From CAYVFC01 sp964450715 (GTDB taxonomy: Bacteria > Myxococcota_A > Polyangia > Polyangiales > JAFGIB01), in the NCBI GenBank assembly GCA_964450715.1, contig CAYVFC010000056.1, positions 1 to 46,560 of the forward strand: a stretch of 46,560 nucleotides of DNA. The letters run 5' to 3'. Positions 16,851 through 25,413 of this stretch are shown in pieces; positions within the stretch are counted from its first letter, which is position 1; each line of letters starts with the position of its first letter. The notes below the pieces were generated by a model, which had not been told where the DNA came from, searched no databases, and saw only the letters and a program-made list of their open reading frames with translations. Both the position numbers and the translations under genes were made by a program.

Positions 16851-17957
16851 CTAGGATAACACCGTTTTCAGCGCACGCGCGACCTGTTCCTGCTCCGCCT
16901 CGGTCATGCTCACGTAGAGCGGAAGCGCCAGGCCGCGGTCGGCGATCGCCTCCGAAACCCGCAGCGAGCGGCCGCTGCGCTCGGCCTGGAGCGCCGCCGT
17001 GCGCAGGCTCCCGAGCCGGTGGAGCGCATAGCTCAGCCGGCCGGCCTCTACCCCCTGCTCGCGCAGGGCCTGCACCACGCCGTCCCGTTTGGTACCGGAG
17101 AGCTCCTCGGGCAACAGCACGCCGAATGTCTGGTAGTTGCCCCTGCCCCCGTCCGCCTCGCGCTGGAAGCCCAGGTCGGATAGACCGGATAACAGCTCGA
17201 GATACCGTGCCCCCAGCTGCCTGCGCTCCTGCACCATCGCCCGCAGGCGCGACATCTGCACCAAGCCGATGGCCGCGGCCGGCTCGCTCATCCGGTAGTT
17301 GCCCGAGGCCTGCTCGAAATCGACGCCGGTCCGGTCCACACCGTGGTTGCGCAGCATCCTCAGGCGGGCGTCGAGCGCCGGGTCGTCGGTCAGGCACATA
17401 CCGCCTTCGCCCGTGGTGATGACCTTGCGCGGGTGGAAGCTCATACAGGCGATAACGCCCAACGCTCCGCATGGGGTATCACCGACGAAGCTTCCCAGGC
17501 TACACGCGGCATCGACGATAACCGGGATGCCGGGCAGCGCCTCAACGATCTCGCGCGCTCGCGCCGGGTTGCCGAATTGGTCGATGACGATGGCCGCCCG
17601 GGTCTCGGGCGTGAGCGCTGACCGGCACGCTTCCACCGTGGCGTTCCACTCTTCGGAATCGACATCTACCAGCACTGGCTCGGCTCCGCTCCGGATCACC
17701 GCGTGCGCGGGGCTCGGCCAGGTAAGGTCCGGGCAGAGCACCTGGTTTCCGGAGCCGATCCCTAGTGACTCCAGCGCCAGGCAGAGGGCAGAGGTGCCGC
17801 TGGATAGCGCCACGGCGTGGCGCCTCTGGCATTCGCTCGCGACCAGAGCCTCCAGCTCTGCAGCCTTTGGTCCGTTGACCAGCAAACCGGTGCCGAGCAC
17901 CTCGCGAACCGCGGCTGCTTCCTCTTCGGCCAGATATGGCCTGGCGAGCGGGATCAC
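16851..17957 (-). CDS. DegT/DnrJ/EryC1/StrS family aminotransferase
   Basis: PLP-dependent sugar aminotransferase (368 aa) that typically aminates a nucleotide-linked keto-sugar for surface glycans. It begins MIPLARPYLAEEEAAAVREVL, as usual for the family; the PLP-phosphate site is in SSGTSALCLALESLGIG and the Schiff-base Lys in CMSFHPRKVITTGEGGM. The C-terminal RLSYALHRLGS and glycine-rich turns are also typical. No nucleotide-sugar dehydratase lies beside it, so the substrate is unknown. It is transcribed with the ABC ATPase downstream. Confidence 0.88.
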   Translation of the reverse strand: MIPLARPYLAEEEAAAVREVLGTGLLVNGPKAAELEALVASECQRRHAVALSSGTSALCLALESLGIGSGNQVLCPDLTWPSPAHAVIRSGAEPVLVDVDSEEWNATVEACRSALTPETRAAIVIDQFGNPARAREIVEALPGIPVIVDAACSLGSFVGDTPCGALGVIACMSFHPRKVITTGEGGMCLTDDPALDARLRMLRNHGVDRTGVDFEQASGNYRMSEPAAAIGLVQMSRLRAMVQERRQLGARYLELLSGLSDLGFQREADGGRGNYQTFGVLLPEELSGTKRDGVVQALREQGVEAGRLSYALHRLGSLRTAALQAERSGRSLRVSEAIADRGLALPLYVSMTEAEQEQVARALKTVLS

Positions 17958-18046
17958 GATCAGCGAGCATAGGCTAATCTGGCGACCGGGGGAATAGAGG
18001 TAAGCCGCTCCTGGTCGCTCCCGACCCGCGGCGATATACTGGTCGC

Positions 18047-18322
18047 GTGGACCAGGCCGCCATGGCTAGAATGCTCGAGGACGCGCTGTTCAGGTTGGGG
18101 GTCACCGTGCGCGTGGAAAGCATGCCCGAGGAGTCGCGGCTGAGCGGGGGCTCCTGTAGGATTTGCGGCAAGCAGGAGGTATTCGTTTCGCCGCGAGCGA
18201 CCCTGGCGGAGCGCATCGCCATACTGGTCGAGGCGCTGCGCCAGCTGGATACCGATTCGATATGGCTCGCCCCGGCAGTCAGGGAACGCATCCTCAATAG
18301 CCCGGATCACCCCCAAGGGTGA
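18047..18322 (+). CDS. Small protein of unknown function with a CxxC motif
   Basis: 91 aa, or 86 aa from the second Met (MARMLEDALFRLGV). It has an N-terminal amphipathic helix, the strand VTVRVESMPE, a turn with GGSCRICGKQ (one CxxC pair), the strand EVFVSPRATL and a C-terminal helix AERIAILVEALRQLD. The compact alpha-beta pattern, without low complexity, argues for a real gene, and I believe similar short proteins occur in myxobacteria, but I cannot name a family. It is divergent from the DegT gene, with an 89-bp spacer. Confidence 0.6.
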   Translation: MDQAAMARMLEDALFRLGVTVRVESMPEESRLSGGSCRICGKQEVFVSPRATLAERIAILVEALRQLDTDSIWLAPAVRERILNSPDHPQG

Positions 18323-18372
18323 CGGTTACGAACCGGAAAAGCTTTTGCAGTACGCACACCTAGGTCCTTTAC

Positions 18373-18396
18373 CCACAACCGCGCGCAAGGTTGTGG
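18373..18396. terminator. Small hairpin after the 91-aa gene
   Basis: CCACAACC (18373-18380) and GGTTGTGG (18389-18396) form a perfect 8-bp stem with an 8-nt loop, 50 bp after the stop codon. No T-run follows, so this is only a candidate terminator. Confidence 0.3.
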
Positions 18397-18486
18397 ACTC
18401 TGTGTGAGCTAATGCTCGTAACCTCTTGTATTCACCAAGCAAATTGCCTCTCCCCATTTGTGAATTTAGGGGGGGTTACACGTCGA

Positions 18487-18515
18487 TAGACAGCGCCGGA
18501 CGGGCGCCCTATACT
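18487..18515 (+). promoter_or_regulatory. Sigma70-like promoter for the cyclic-nucleotide-binding protein
   Basis: TAGACA (18487-18492; 5 of 6 to TTGACA) and TATACT (18510-18515; 5 of 6 to TATAAT) are separated by exactly 17 bp and lie 31 bp upstream of the ATG at 18547. This is the clearest promoter in the window, seen by consensus match only. Confidence 0.55.
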
Positions 18516-18546
18516 GCTCGGCGTTTTCATTCGGGGAATAGCGACC

Positions 18547-19899
18547 ATGGCGAACCAGAGCCCGCCCGAGGGAGGCGACAACCAGAAGCAGCGGGGAATA
18601 TCATCTCTTGACCGCGCACACGATCTGAGGTTGGCGGGTGACGTGGAGAATGCGCTGCGGCTGGCCGCATCGATCCTCACGGCTGCGCCCGATGACCTAG
18701 GAGCGGCTGCGCTGGCGGCGCGGCTGTTGACCGAAGCTGGTCGCCCCAAGCTAGCGGGTGAGGCAGCGGCGCGCCTGGTTGATGCCTACACCCGCCGGGG
18801 AGACCTGGGCTCGGCTCGGGTGGCAGCGCACGTAGCCGCGGAGGCGGGCCAGGACATCGAGGAACTGTTGGGGACCATCGCGGACGCTTTTGGCAAGGGA
18901 TCCCCGCGTTCCGGAGATGTATCACCGATGCCACCTCCTTTTCCCCAAGACGCGGAGATCGCTCCCTTTTTCGAGAAGGCGAATGGAACCGACCTGCTCG
19001 ACAAGGCTGAAAAGGCCCTCAAGCGGTACGTGACCTCCAAGGACCCGGTCGACGCGGAGAGCTCGGTACCCAGGCTGCCGCTGTTCAGCGAGCTGGAGCC
19101 GCCGCTTCTGGCCCGGCTTATGAGCCTGCAACAGCTGAAGGAGCTCAGAGCCGAGGAGGTTCTCATCGAGCAGGGCGAGCAGGGGCGCGAGGCCTTCTTG
19201 CTGGCGCGCGGAGTGGCGAACGTGGTCCGGCAGGACTCGTCCGGACCGGCGGTGCTGGCGTCGCTAGGACCGGGGGCGGTTTTTGGCGAGATGGCGCTGG
19301 TGAGCCGGGCTCCCAGAGGTGGCTCTGTGGTAGCGGTCGAGCCGGTTCAGGTCCTGGTCATGTCCCGCGACGACCTGGAAGAACTGGCCCAGCAGGAGGT
19401 GGCCATTGCGCGGGAGCTCGGGCGGTTTTGTCACGGGCGTTTGGTATCTAACTTGATTCGCCACAGCTCTATCATGGCTGCGGTGCATCCTGCCAGGCGC
19501 AAGGAGCTAATCGACGGATTTCAGGCGCACACTTTCGAGCCCGGGGAGATGCTCGTGAAGCAGGGGCAGGAAGCGACTGGGCTGTTTATCATCGCCAGCG
19601 GTGCCGTACAGGTCAGCAGCATAGACGCCGACCAGGAGAGCGTGGTGCTCGCCGAGCTCGGCCCGGGGGATGTGGTGGGCGAGATCGCGCTGGTGCTGCG
19701 CCGTCCAGCCACGGCCGACGTGACGGCCATCCACCCGACCGTGGCCCTGGAGCTAAGCAGCGAGCGCTTCCACGAGGTGGTGCGCGACCATCCCGGGCTG
19801 ATCGGCGAGCTCTATGAGCTGGCCATCAAGCGCGAGGCCGAGACGCGCAGCGTGGTCGCGCAGCAGGCCCTGGAGGCCGAGGACGTGGTTATCATCTGA
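18547..19899 (+). CDS. Protein with two cyclic-nucleotide-binding (CRP-like) domains
   Basis: 450-aa cytoplasmic protein. Residues 20-120 look like a helical TPR-type region (RAHDLRLAGDVENALRLAASIL); 175-290 and 310-425 are two CNB folds. The first phosphate-binding cassette is FGEMALVSRAPRGGSVVA and keeps the Arg of cyclic-nucleotide sensors; the second, VGEIALVLRRPATADVTA, has Ala where that Arg is expected, so it may not bind cAMP or cGMP. There is no DNA-binding helix-turn-helix after the domains and no kinase or channel region, so it is not a CRP-type regulator. Such stand-alone CNB proteins are frequent in deltaproteobacteria. A good promoter lies 31 bp upstream. The partner is unknown. 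Confidence 0.82.
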   Translation: MANQSPPEGGDNQKQRGISSLDRAHDLRLAGDVENALRLAASILTAAPDDLGAAALAARLLTEAGRPKLAGEAAARLVDAYTRRGDLGSARVAAHVAAEAGQDIEELLGTIADAFGKGSPRSGDVSPMPPPFPQDAEIAPFFEKANGTDLLDKAEKALKRYVTSKDPVDAESSVPRLPLFSELEPPLLARLMSLQQLKELRAEEVLIEQGEQGREAFLLARGVANVVRQDSSGPAVLASLGPGAVFGEMALVSRAPRGGSVVAVEPVQVLVMSRDDLEELAQQEVAIARELGRFCHGRLVSNLIRHSSIMAAVHPARRKELIDGFQAHTFEPGEMLVKQGQEATGLFIIASGAVQVSSIDADQESVVLAELGPGDVVGEIALVLRRPATADVTAIHPTVALELSSERFHEVVRDHPGLIGELYELAIKREAETRSVVAQQALEAEDVVII

Positions 19900-19992
19900 T
19901 TCGTCGGGGAGGTGTTCGACCAGGAAGTCCCTCGACGCCCGGGCCCTGGTCTAACCCAACCGCTCGCTTGAGTTGAACCGCCTCCCTTGGCC

Positions 19993-20070
19993 TTTTCGTC
20001 GCGCGCGGCGTTGCTCCTGCTCGAAATATCCCCAGTATTCCTCGTCGTCGCGCCTTGCGCGCGACGAAAA
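19993..20070. repeat. Dispersed palindromic repeat, copy B
   Basis: Perfect 14-bp inverted ends, TTTTCGTCGCGCGC (19993-20006) and GCGCGCGACGAAAA (20057-20070), enclose GCGTTGCTCCTGCTCGAAAT and ATTCCTCGTCGTCGCGCC, which are the reverse complement of the core in copy C (28933-29031). It sits in the 410-bp gap between the CNB protein and the EGF-like protein; I see no gene in that gap. Confidence 0.8.
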
Positions 20071-20309
20071 TCCGCGGCGCGATCCGGCTCAACTCAGGCG
20101 ATCGGTGGGGTTGAGGTAGTCGAGCGGGAGCGTCCCGGGGGTTCGCTAGGCCCCTTATTACCATTTCCGATCGCCCGGAAAGAAAGCAGTCGGAGCGTAC
20201 CGATGGGGACGAAGCAGGTTGCTATGCGGGGTACAATTCATTACATATTAACCACCAGCGATCCCCGCCCGGAGCCGGGCAGATCCTTAATGAATGAAGG
20301 GGAGGTAGT

Positions 20310-23300
20310 ATGACCAGCTTGGGATTAGAATCGCGTAACAGCACCGTAGCCGGCAGCGGCGTCGCCTGGAGGCTTTGCTTTGCTGCATCGACTCTCCTCG
20401 CTCTGGCCTTTGCCGGCTGCGGAGGCGACGACGGGAAGTCGATCATGATCGAGATCACCAGCCCGACCGCCGACGCGGTGCTCACCGTAGATGACGACAC
20501 GGACACGGCGATCCCCGGGGTACAGTTCGACGTGACCGCTCGATCGCTAGGCGTCAGCGAGGCCACCACGGTCCTGCTGCACGTCGATGGCTCGCAGACG
20601 GACGTGACCACGCCGAACGAAGCCGGCGTCATCGAGTTCACCGGGGTCACGCTACCTCCGGGAGAGCACGAGATGTACGTCCGCACCGCCAACAACTCCG
20701 TAGAGTCGGCGACCGTGAGCTACACGCTGTCGTTGCTGGAGATCACCTCCCCGGACGACGGGCAGATCGTGACCGTGCTCGACGACGACGACGGCGCCAC
20801 CCCGGGCGTGCAGGTCACGGTGGTAGCCAAGGCCCACGGCATCGAGATCAGCCAGGACGTCACCCTGTTGGTGGACGGCCGGGAAGAAGACAGCGAGTCG
20901 CAGGACGCGGAGGGCAAGGTCACCTTTTCCTCCATCACCTTTGCCACCGGCGAATACACCCTGCAGGTAGTAGCCGGGGATATCGAGTCCGAAACCATCA
21001 AGTTCTCCGTGGACGACCGGTGCGCGGGAATACAGTTCGTATCTCCGGCGCCTCCGGAAGCGGAAGACAGCACGCCGGTAACGCTGACCCCGGAAGATGA
21101 CACGGACGGAACGCCGTGCGACACGGGCTTCACCATCTCCGTGATGGTCATCACCGACGCGGCCCGCGGAGCGCTGGCCGACGTCATGGTCAACGACAGC
21201 CCCCGCGGCAGCGCCACGGTGGGCAGTCGGATGGTCGTCTTCAGCGACGTGGAGATACCCAACCGCGGTGCGAACAACCCCAACACGCTGGCGGTCCAGG
21301 TGGAGAACGCGGAAGGCGTGACCTGCGTACAGGAGTTCCCGGTAGACCTGCTGGTGGATTGCCAGGAAGCCGACGTCTGCGGCGCCGGCTGGCACTGGGA
21401 TACGGACGAGCAAACCTGCGTCCAGGATGAGAACTGTACCGATAACAACCCCTGTGGAGCCAACAGCATCTGCGAGGAAACCGATACGGGCGTTACCTGC
21501 GAATGCGATGCGGGCTATGCCGGCGAGCTGTGCGACGCCTGCGCCGCCGGGTTCCACGATACCGATCCGGGCGACAACCTCGCCTGCGAGCTCGATACCG
21601 AGTGCATGCCGAACAGCTGCGGCGGGCTAGGTGACTGCGCGGACGACGGCGGCGAGGTGGTCTGCACCTGCGATTCCGGGTTCACCGGCGACCACTGCGA
21701 GCTGTGCGACGAGGAAGCGGCCAGCGACCCCTGCGGCGACCACGGCGCCTGCGACGACGCCACCGGCGAGCCGGTCTGCGTCTGCGACCGGGGCTATGCC
21801 GACGACGCCTCCAGCGACAGCCCCGGCATCGACTGCGACGCCTGCGCCGCCGGCTTCCACAACGAGCAGGGCAGCTGCGTGCTGGACACCGAGTGCCTGC
21901 CCAATACCTGCAGCGGCCACGAGGTCGAGTGCTACGTGATCTCCGGGGTAGTCGGATGCCTCTGTGAAGACGCCTATACCGGCGATTTCTGCGACACCTG
22001 CGCCGAGGGGTACCACCGCAACGACGCCGACGAATGCGTGGCGGACGAGGTCTGTCCGGCCAGCGATCCCTGCGCGCCCAACGGTGACTGCATGGTGGTG
22101 GGCGGCATCGCCCGGTGCGACTGTACCTCGATCGGCCACACAGACGATCCGGACCAGGCCGGCATCGATTGCGACGGCTGCCTCTCCGGGTTCCAGGACA
22201 ACGACACGGACGGGGATTGCGACCTCAGCTGCAACCCCGGCGGGCAGTCGACCTGCGGTGTACACGGCGACTGCACGGACGTAAGCGGTACGGCCATCTG
22301 TATCTGCGATCCGGGCTGGGGCGGCGCCCACTGCGAGAGATGCGCTACCGGCTATCACCTCGAGGGCAGTATCTGCGTGGCCAACAAGAACTGCGCCGCC
22401 AACGACACCTGCGCGCCCTACGGGACCTGCAGGGCCGTGAGCGGCATCATTACCTGCGATTGCTTTGACGGGTATACCAACGACGCCAGCAGCGATTCGC
22501 CCGACGCCGACTGCAGCGTCTGCGCGCAGGGTTACCACGACGACGATGCGGGCAGCGACCTGGTCTGCGTTCCGGACGAGAGCTGCGACACCGATCCCTG
22601 CGGTCCGCCCGTCGACAACGATTGTAGCGATGACGGCGGCGTGGTGGTTTGCGAATGCGGCGATGCCTACCGGGGCAACCTCTGCGAGGAGTGCGTGGAC
22701 GACGCCGAGACCGACTACCACCGTGACCTGGCCAGCGGCCGCTGCCTGCCGGACGAGACCTGTCCGGTAACCGACCCCTGCGAGCCGCACGGCACTTGCT
22801 ACATCGACCAGGGCGTGGTCACCTGCGACTGCACCGACGAGGAGTACGCCGATGACCCGGCCGTACCGGGCATCGACTGCGACGGTTGCGCCGACGGCTA
22901 CCAGGACAACGACACCGACGGCGTCTGCGAGGAGAATTGCGAGACGCTGGGCGGCAATGCCTGGTGCTCGGACCACGGCGTCTGCATGGACGACACGGGC
23001 ACCGCTTACTGCAATTGCACCTTTCCCTGGGGCGGCTGGCCCGGCAACCAGTGCACGACCTGCCTGACCCTGACCTGCGGCAGTGACGGCTGCTGCCCCA
23101 CCGCCGGCTCGGTCTGCAACGGCATCAGCGGCCTGTGCTGCGTGCCCAGCAACGACTGCCCGGACGTGGAGCTCGGCTGCGGCCCGGCCTCGGTAGCCGA
23201 TGACGGCTGCAACAACACGCTCGACTGCGGCGATTGCGGCGGCGTGCACGGCCACTGCGAGGGCCCGGCCGGCGCGGGCGAGTGCATCTGCGACGTCAAC

Positions 23301-23927
23301 TACGCGCAGATGGAGTACGGCGGCGACTGCGTGCACGCGTGTGGAGGGTATGTGCCTTCGGTGGGCTGCTGCGACGGAGACGTTGTCGTCTACTGTACCG
23401 GCCCGGAGGAGCTCAACTATTACGATTGCTCGACCGCGGGTTGCGGCTGGAAGGACGACCCCGACGGTTTTTACTGCGAAGGGTCGACCAATCCCGATGA
23501 CTTCCCCGGTTATACTCTGGAGTGTCCCCCGAACCTCGACTACATCTCGCCGTGTACGGAGGACAGTTACGAGGACAACGACGGCGATAATGACACGGCC
23601 ACGCCTGTCGACAGGACCGAAGCCATCGATACCGTTTCGATCTACGCCACCAATTGCGCCGGGGACTATGACGTTTTCCGGATCGAGCTCGAGGACGGCG
23701 ACGTGCTGACGGCCGCGGTGACCGCTCTTTCGGGCGTCGCTACTTACGTCGATGTCTACGTCTACGATGGGATGACCTACGATCCCTATTATTTCAATAC
23801 GGGCGGCGTTCCGATCGAGATCGGAGGAGCAACCAGCAATCCGGTGGGCAGATGGTACATATATCCGTGGTCGGTCGCGACGGCAGCCGACTATAGGCTG
23901 GATATAACCGTGACGCCGGGTCCTTAG
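20310..23927 (+). CDS. Large cysteine-rich lipoprotein with EGF-like modules
   Basis: 1205-aa predicted outer-membrane or surface lipoprotein. A basic start and hydrophobic stretch end in the lipobox LAFAGC followed by GGDD. Residues 45-350 hold about three Ig-like/invasin-like beta repeats (IEITSPTADAVLTVDDD and ITSPDDGQIVTVLDDD). Residues 370-920 contain about ten EGF-like units, each with C..DPCG.HG.C...G...C.C..GY.....C..C..G(F/Y)H spacing. More Cys-rich segments follow, and residues 1080-1205 resemble a bacterial PPC domain (CTEDSYEDNDGDNDTATPVD, then YDVFRIELEDGDVLTAAV). Many Asp-rich turns suggest calcium binding. A strong GGGGAGG lies just before the ATG. It probably serves in adhesion or cell contact. 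The next gene is the small peptide of the RiPP-like cluster. Confidence 0.88.
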   Translation: MTSLGLESRNSTVAGSGVAWRLCFAASTLLALAFAGCGGDDGKSIMIEITSPTADAVLTVDDDTDTAIPGVQFDVTARSLGVSEATTVLLHVDGSQTDVTTPNEAGVIEFTGVTLPPGEHEMYVRTANNSVESATVSYTLSLLEITSPDDGQIVTVLDDDDGATPGVQVTVVAKAHGIEISQDVTLLVDGREEDSESQDAEGKVTFSSITFATGEYTLQVVAGDIESETIKFSVDDRCAGIQFVSPAPPEAEDSTPVTLTPEDDTDGTPCDTGFTISVMVITDAARGALADVMVNDSPRGSATVGSRMVVFSDVEIPNRGANNPNTLAVQVENAEGVTCVQEFPVDLLVDCQEADVCGAGWHWDTDEQTCVQDENCTDNNPCGANSICEETDTGVTCECDAGYAGELCDACAAGFHDTDPGDNLACELDTECMPNSCGGLGDCADDGGEVVCTCDSGFTGDHCELCDEEAASDPCGDHGACDDATGEPVCVCDRGYADDASSDSPGIDCDACAAGFHNEQGSCVLDTECLPNTCSGHEVECYVISGVVGCLCEDAYTGDFCDTCAEGYHRNDADECVADEVCPASDPCAPNGDCMVVGGIARCDCTSIGHTDDPDQAGIDCDGCLSGFQDNDTDGDCDLSCNPGGQSTCGVHGDCTDVSGTAICICDPGWGGAHCERCATGYHLEGSICVANKNCAANDTCAPYGTCRAVSGIITCDCFDGYTNDASSDSPDADCSVCAQGYHDDDAGSDLVCVPDESCDTDPCGPPVDNDCSDDGGVVVCECGDAYRGNLCEECVDDAETDYHRDLASGRCLPDETCPVTDPCEPHGTCYIDQGVVTCDCTDEEYADDPAVPGIDCDGCADGYQDNDTDGVCEENCETLGGNAWCSDHGVCMDDTGTAYCNCTFPWGGWPGNQCTTCLTLTCGSDGCCPTAGSVCNGISGLCCVPSNDCPDVELGCGPASVADDGCNNTLDCGDCGGVHGHCEGPAGAGECICDVNYAQMEYGGDCVHACGGYVPSVGCCDGDVVVYCTGPEELNYYDCSTAGCGWKDDPDGFYCEGSTNPDDFPGYTLECPPNLDYISPCTEDSYEDNDGDNDTATPVDRTEAIDTVSIYATNCAGDYDVFRIELEDGDVLTAAVTALSGVATYVDVYVYDGMTYDPYYFNTGGVPIEIGGATSNPVGRWYIYPWSVATAADYRLDITVTPGP

Positions 23928-24067
23928 GCGGTTCTCGGTTGGCCGCCAGGCCGTCTCACCTTTGCATTATCGCGGAAAGCGGTTTTTATGCTTGCGACGG
24001 TACCCAAGACGAGTTGCGGCTTTGCTCTGAATATATAGACACGAAAGAGATATCGGAGGAACTCATT

Positions 24068-24235
24068 ATGTCAGATCCGAAAACCCGGAACGGCGATTCG
24101 CGGGAAACGAAAAAGAAGCCAGAGAGACGGGAATATACCAAACCCTCTATCGTCTCGCTGGAAAGCCTTCCCGTTTACCGAATGGCCTGCTTTGGTTCGA
24201 AAAACTGCGCTACTTATCCCCGTTCGGTAGTATAA
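24068..24235 (+). CDS. Candidate RiPP precursor peptide with two cysteines
   Basis: 55-aa peptide. A GGAGG at 24056-24060, 7 nt before the ATG at 24068, fixes this start over the longer frame from 23939. Residues 1-22 are hydrophilic and rich in Lys, Arg and Glu; residues 23-31 read YTKPSIVSL, matching the YxxPxL-type leader motif that PqqD/RRE domains bind in lasso-peptide and related precursors. The C-terminal part, PVYRMACFGSKNCATYPRSVV from 35 (Cys41 and Cys47, with Tyr37, Tyr50 and Lys45), is the likely core. It is followed after 28 bp by the kinase-like gene and then by PqqD and radical SAM genes. There is no double-Gly site. Precursor identity is inferred from position and motif; the peptide itself matches no family I can name. 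Confidence 0.7.
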   Translation: MSDPKTRNGDSRETKKKPERREYTKPSIVSLESLPVYRMACFGSKNCATYPRSVV

Positions 24236-24263
24236 CGCAATACGTGCCAGGCCTCGGTCGTTC

Positions 24264-25118
24264 ATGCTTTTTCGCTGGTCGATTACCGAAAGGACAATCC
24301 TGGTCGACGTTGAAGGTATCGGATCCGTATCCGAGCTCTCGTCAACTTGGAGCTCATATTCGATTCCCTCGTTCGAGGTAGAAGAACCCGATCTAACGGT
24401 AGAGTTCCGCTCCGATCTCTTTCTCGCGAACAGAAGCCTCAGCCCTTCTGAGTGGCTCCGTAGAACGGGAGACCGCTGCCAGTACGCGATCGATATGAAG
24501 AACTACTATGTTCCCGGGTTCTTTTATAAGAGAGCGGACAGGTATCGCGGTCGTTTCCTGGCGATTGAGGAAAATGCCGAGCTGCTGAAAGGTGCGATCA
24601 AGAGCTGCTTTTCCTTCATATGCGAGGACCGTAACTCGCTTCTGCTGCATGCGTCCGCGGTCTTGAGAAACGGACGCGTATGGGTGTTTTGCGGTCCCTC
24701 GGGCTCGGGGAAGACCACAATCGCTACCGAGCTCAACGACTGTGGTCAAGCATTTAGCGTGGATTCGGTTGTACTCTCCATCGACAAAGACGGTGTGGTA
24801 AGAGCGGATTCAACGCCGTTCGGGGAAGACGGCGAAAACGTCCCCAGAAGAACGGCGATACCGGTTGCCGGGATCGCGCTTATCGAGCAATCGGACCATG
24901 ACGAGGTCGTGACCAGGGAAAGCTCTCGGACCATTTCGGAGCTATTGGCGCAGTCTCTGGGGTTTCATTTTCGAGGCCCCGAACGCATTGCCCGGAATCT
25001 GAATATCGTTGGAAGCGTTTTCGACAATACGCGTTGTTTCTGGTTGAAATTCAGCAGATCAAACGCCTTCTGGAGATTGCTCGACGAGATGCCCGATCTA
25101 CCGATAACGAGGTCATAA
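24264..25118 (+). CDS. HPr-kinase-related P-loop protein
   Basis: 284 aa, similar in layout to the HprK-related kinases found next to PqqD proteins. Residues 129-131 (HAS in LLLHASAVLRNGRV) and the Walker A loop GPSGSGKTT at 144-152 are the family's core; VDSVVLSID follows where the Asp-containing strand is expected, then PFGEDGENVPRRTAIPVAGI. The N-terminal 120 residues are family-typical but featureless. No HPr or PTS gene lies nearby, so the substrate is probably not HPr; by analogy with paeninodin-type lasso clusters it could phosphorylate the peptide (inferred). Its stop overlaps the pqqD-like start (TAATG), implying coupled translation. Confidence 0.82.
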   Translation: MLFRWSITERTILVDVEGIGSVSELSSTWSSYSIPSFEVEEPDLTVEFRSDLFLANRSLSPSEWLRRTGDRCQYAIDMKNYYVPGFFYKRADRYRGRFLAIEENAELLKGAIKSCFSFICEDRNSLLLHASAVLRNGRVWVFCGPSGSGKTTIATELNDCGQAFSVDSVVLSIDKDGVVRADSTPFGEDGENVPRRTAIPVAGIALIEQSDHDEVVTRESSRTISELLAQSLGFHFRGPERIARNLNIVGSVFDNTRCFWLKFSRSNAFWRLLDEMPDLPITRS

Positions 25119-25396
25119 TGAGCGACCAGGAGAGAATCTTTAAACCCCGAAAACACGTCGCGTTCAGAAACATCGGCGGTCAAATGGTGTTGGTAGATGG
25201 GCTCGACGAACGTCTGGTAACCCTCAACGAAACCGGCACCGCCATCTGGGGACAACTGGACGGACGCAGTACCTTGGAAATCGCCAGAGAGATACATGAG
25301 CGGTTTCGGGTCTCCCTCGAAGACGCGATGAAAGATACCGAGGAGTTTTTGAGCGAGCTGGAACGAAAAGGCTTCATACAGCGCGAGTCCGGATAG
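25118..25396 (+). CDS. PqqD family peptide-binding chaperone (RRE)
   Basis: 92 aa from the ATG overlapping the preceding stop. PqqD proteins are winged-helix RiPP recognition elements that hold the precursor leader for a radical SAM enzyme. Visible hallmarks are the strand MVLVDGLDERLVTLNETG, the AIWGQLDG turn with the conserved Trp, the helix TLEIAREIHERF and the terminal helix DTEEFLSELERKGFI. A longer frame from 25034 reads back into the kinase gene and is rejected. Length and domain match stand-alone PqqD. It is followed 17 bp later by the radical SAM gene, its expected partner. Confidence 0.9.
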   Translation: MSDQERIFKPRKHVAFRNIGGQMVLVDGLDERLVTLNETGTAIWGQLDGRSTLEIAREIHERFRVSLEDAMKDTEEFLSELERKGFIQRESG

Positions 25397-25413
25397 GAGC
25401 GGAGCCCGGTATT

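Noticed and set aside
21627..23336. 569-aa minus-strand frame opposite the EGF-like gene
   Set aside because: Ala/Val-rich mirror of the Cys/Asp-rich repeats; no motif, no ribosome site.
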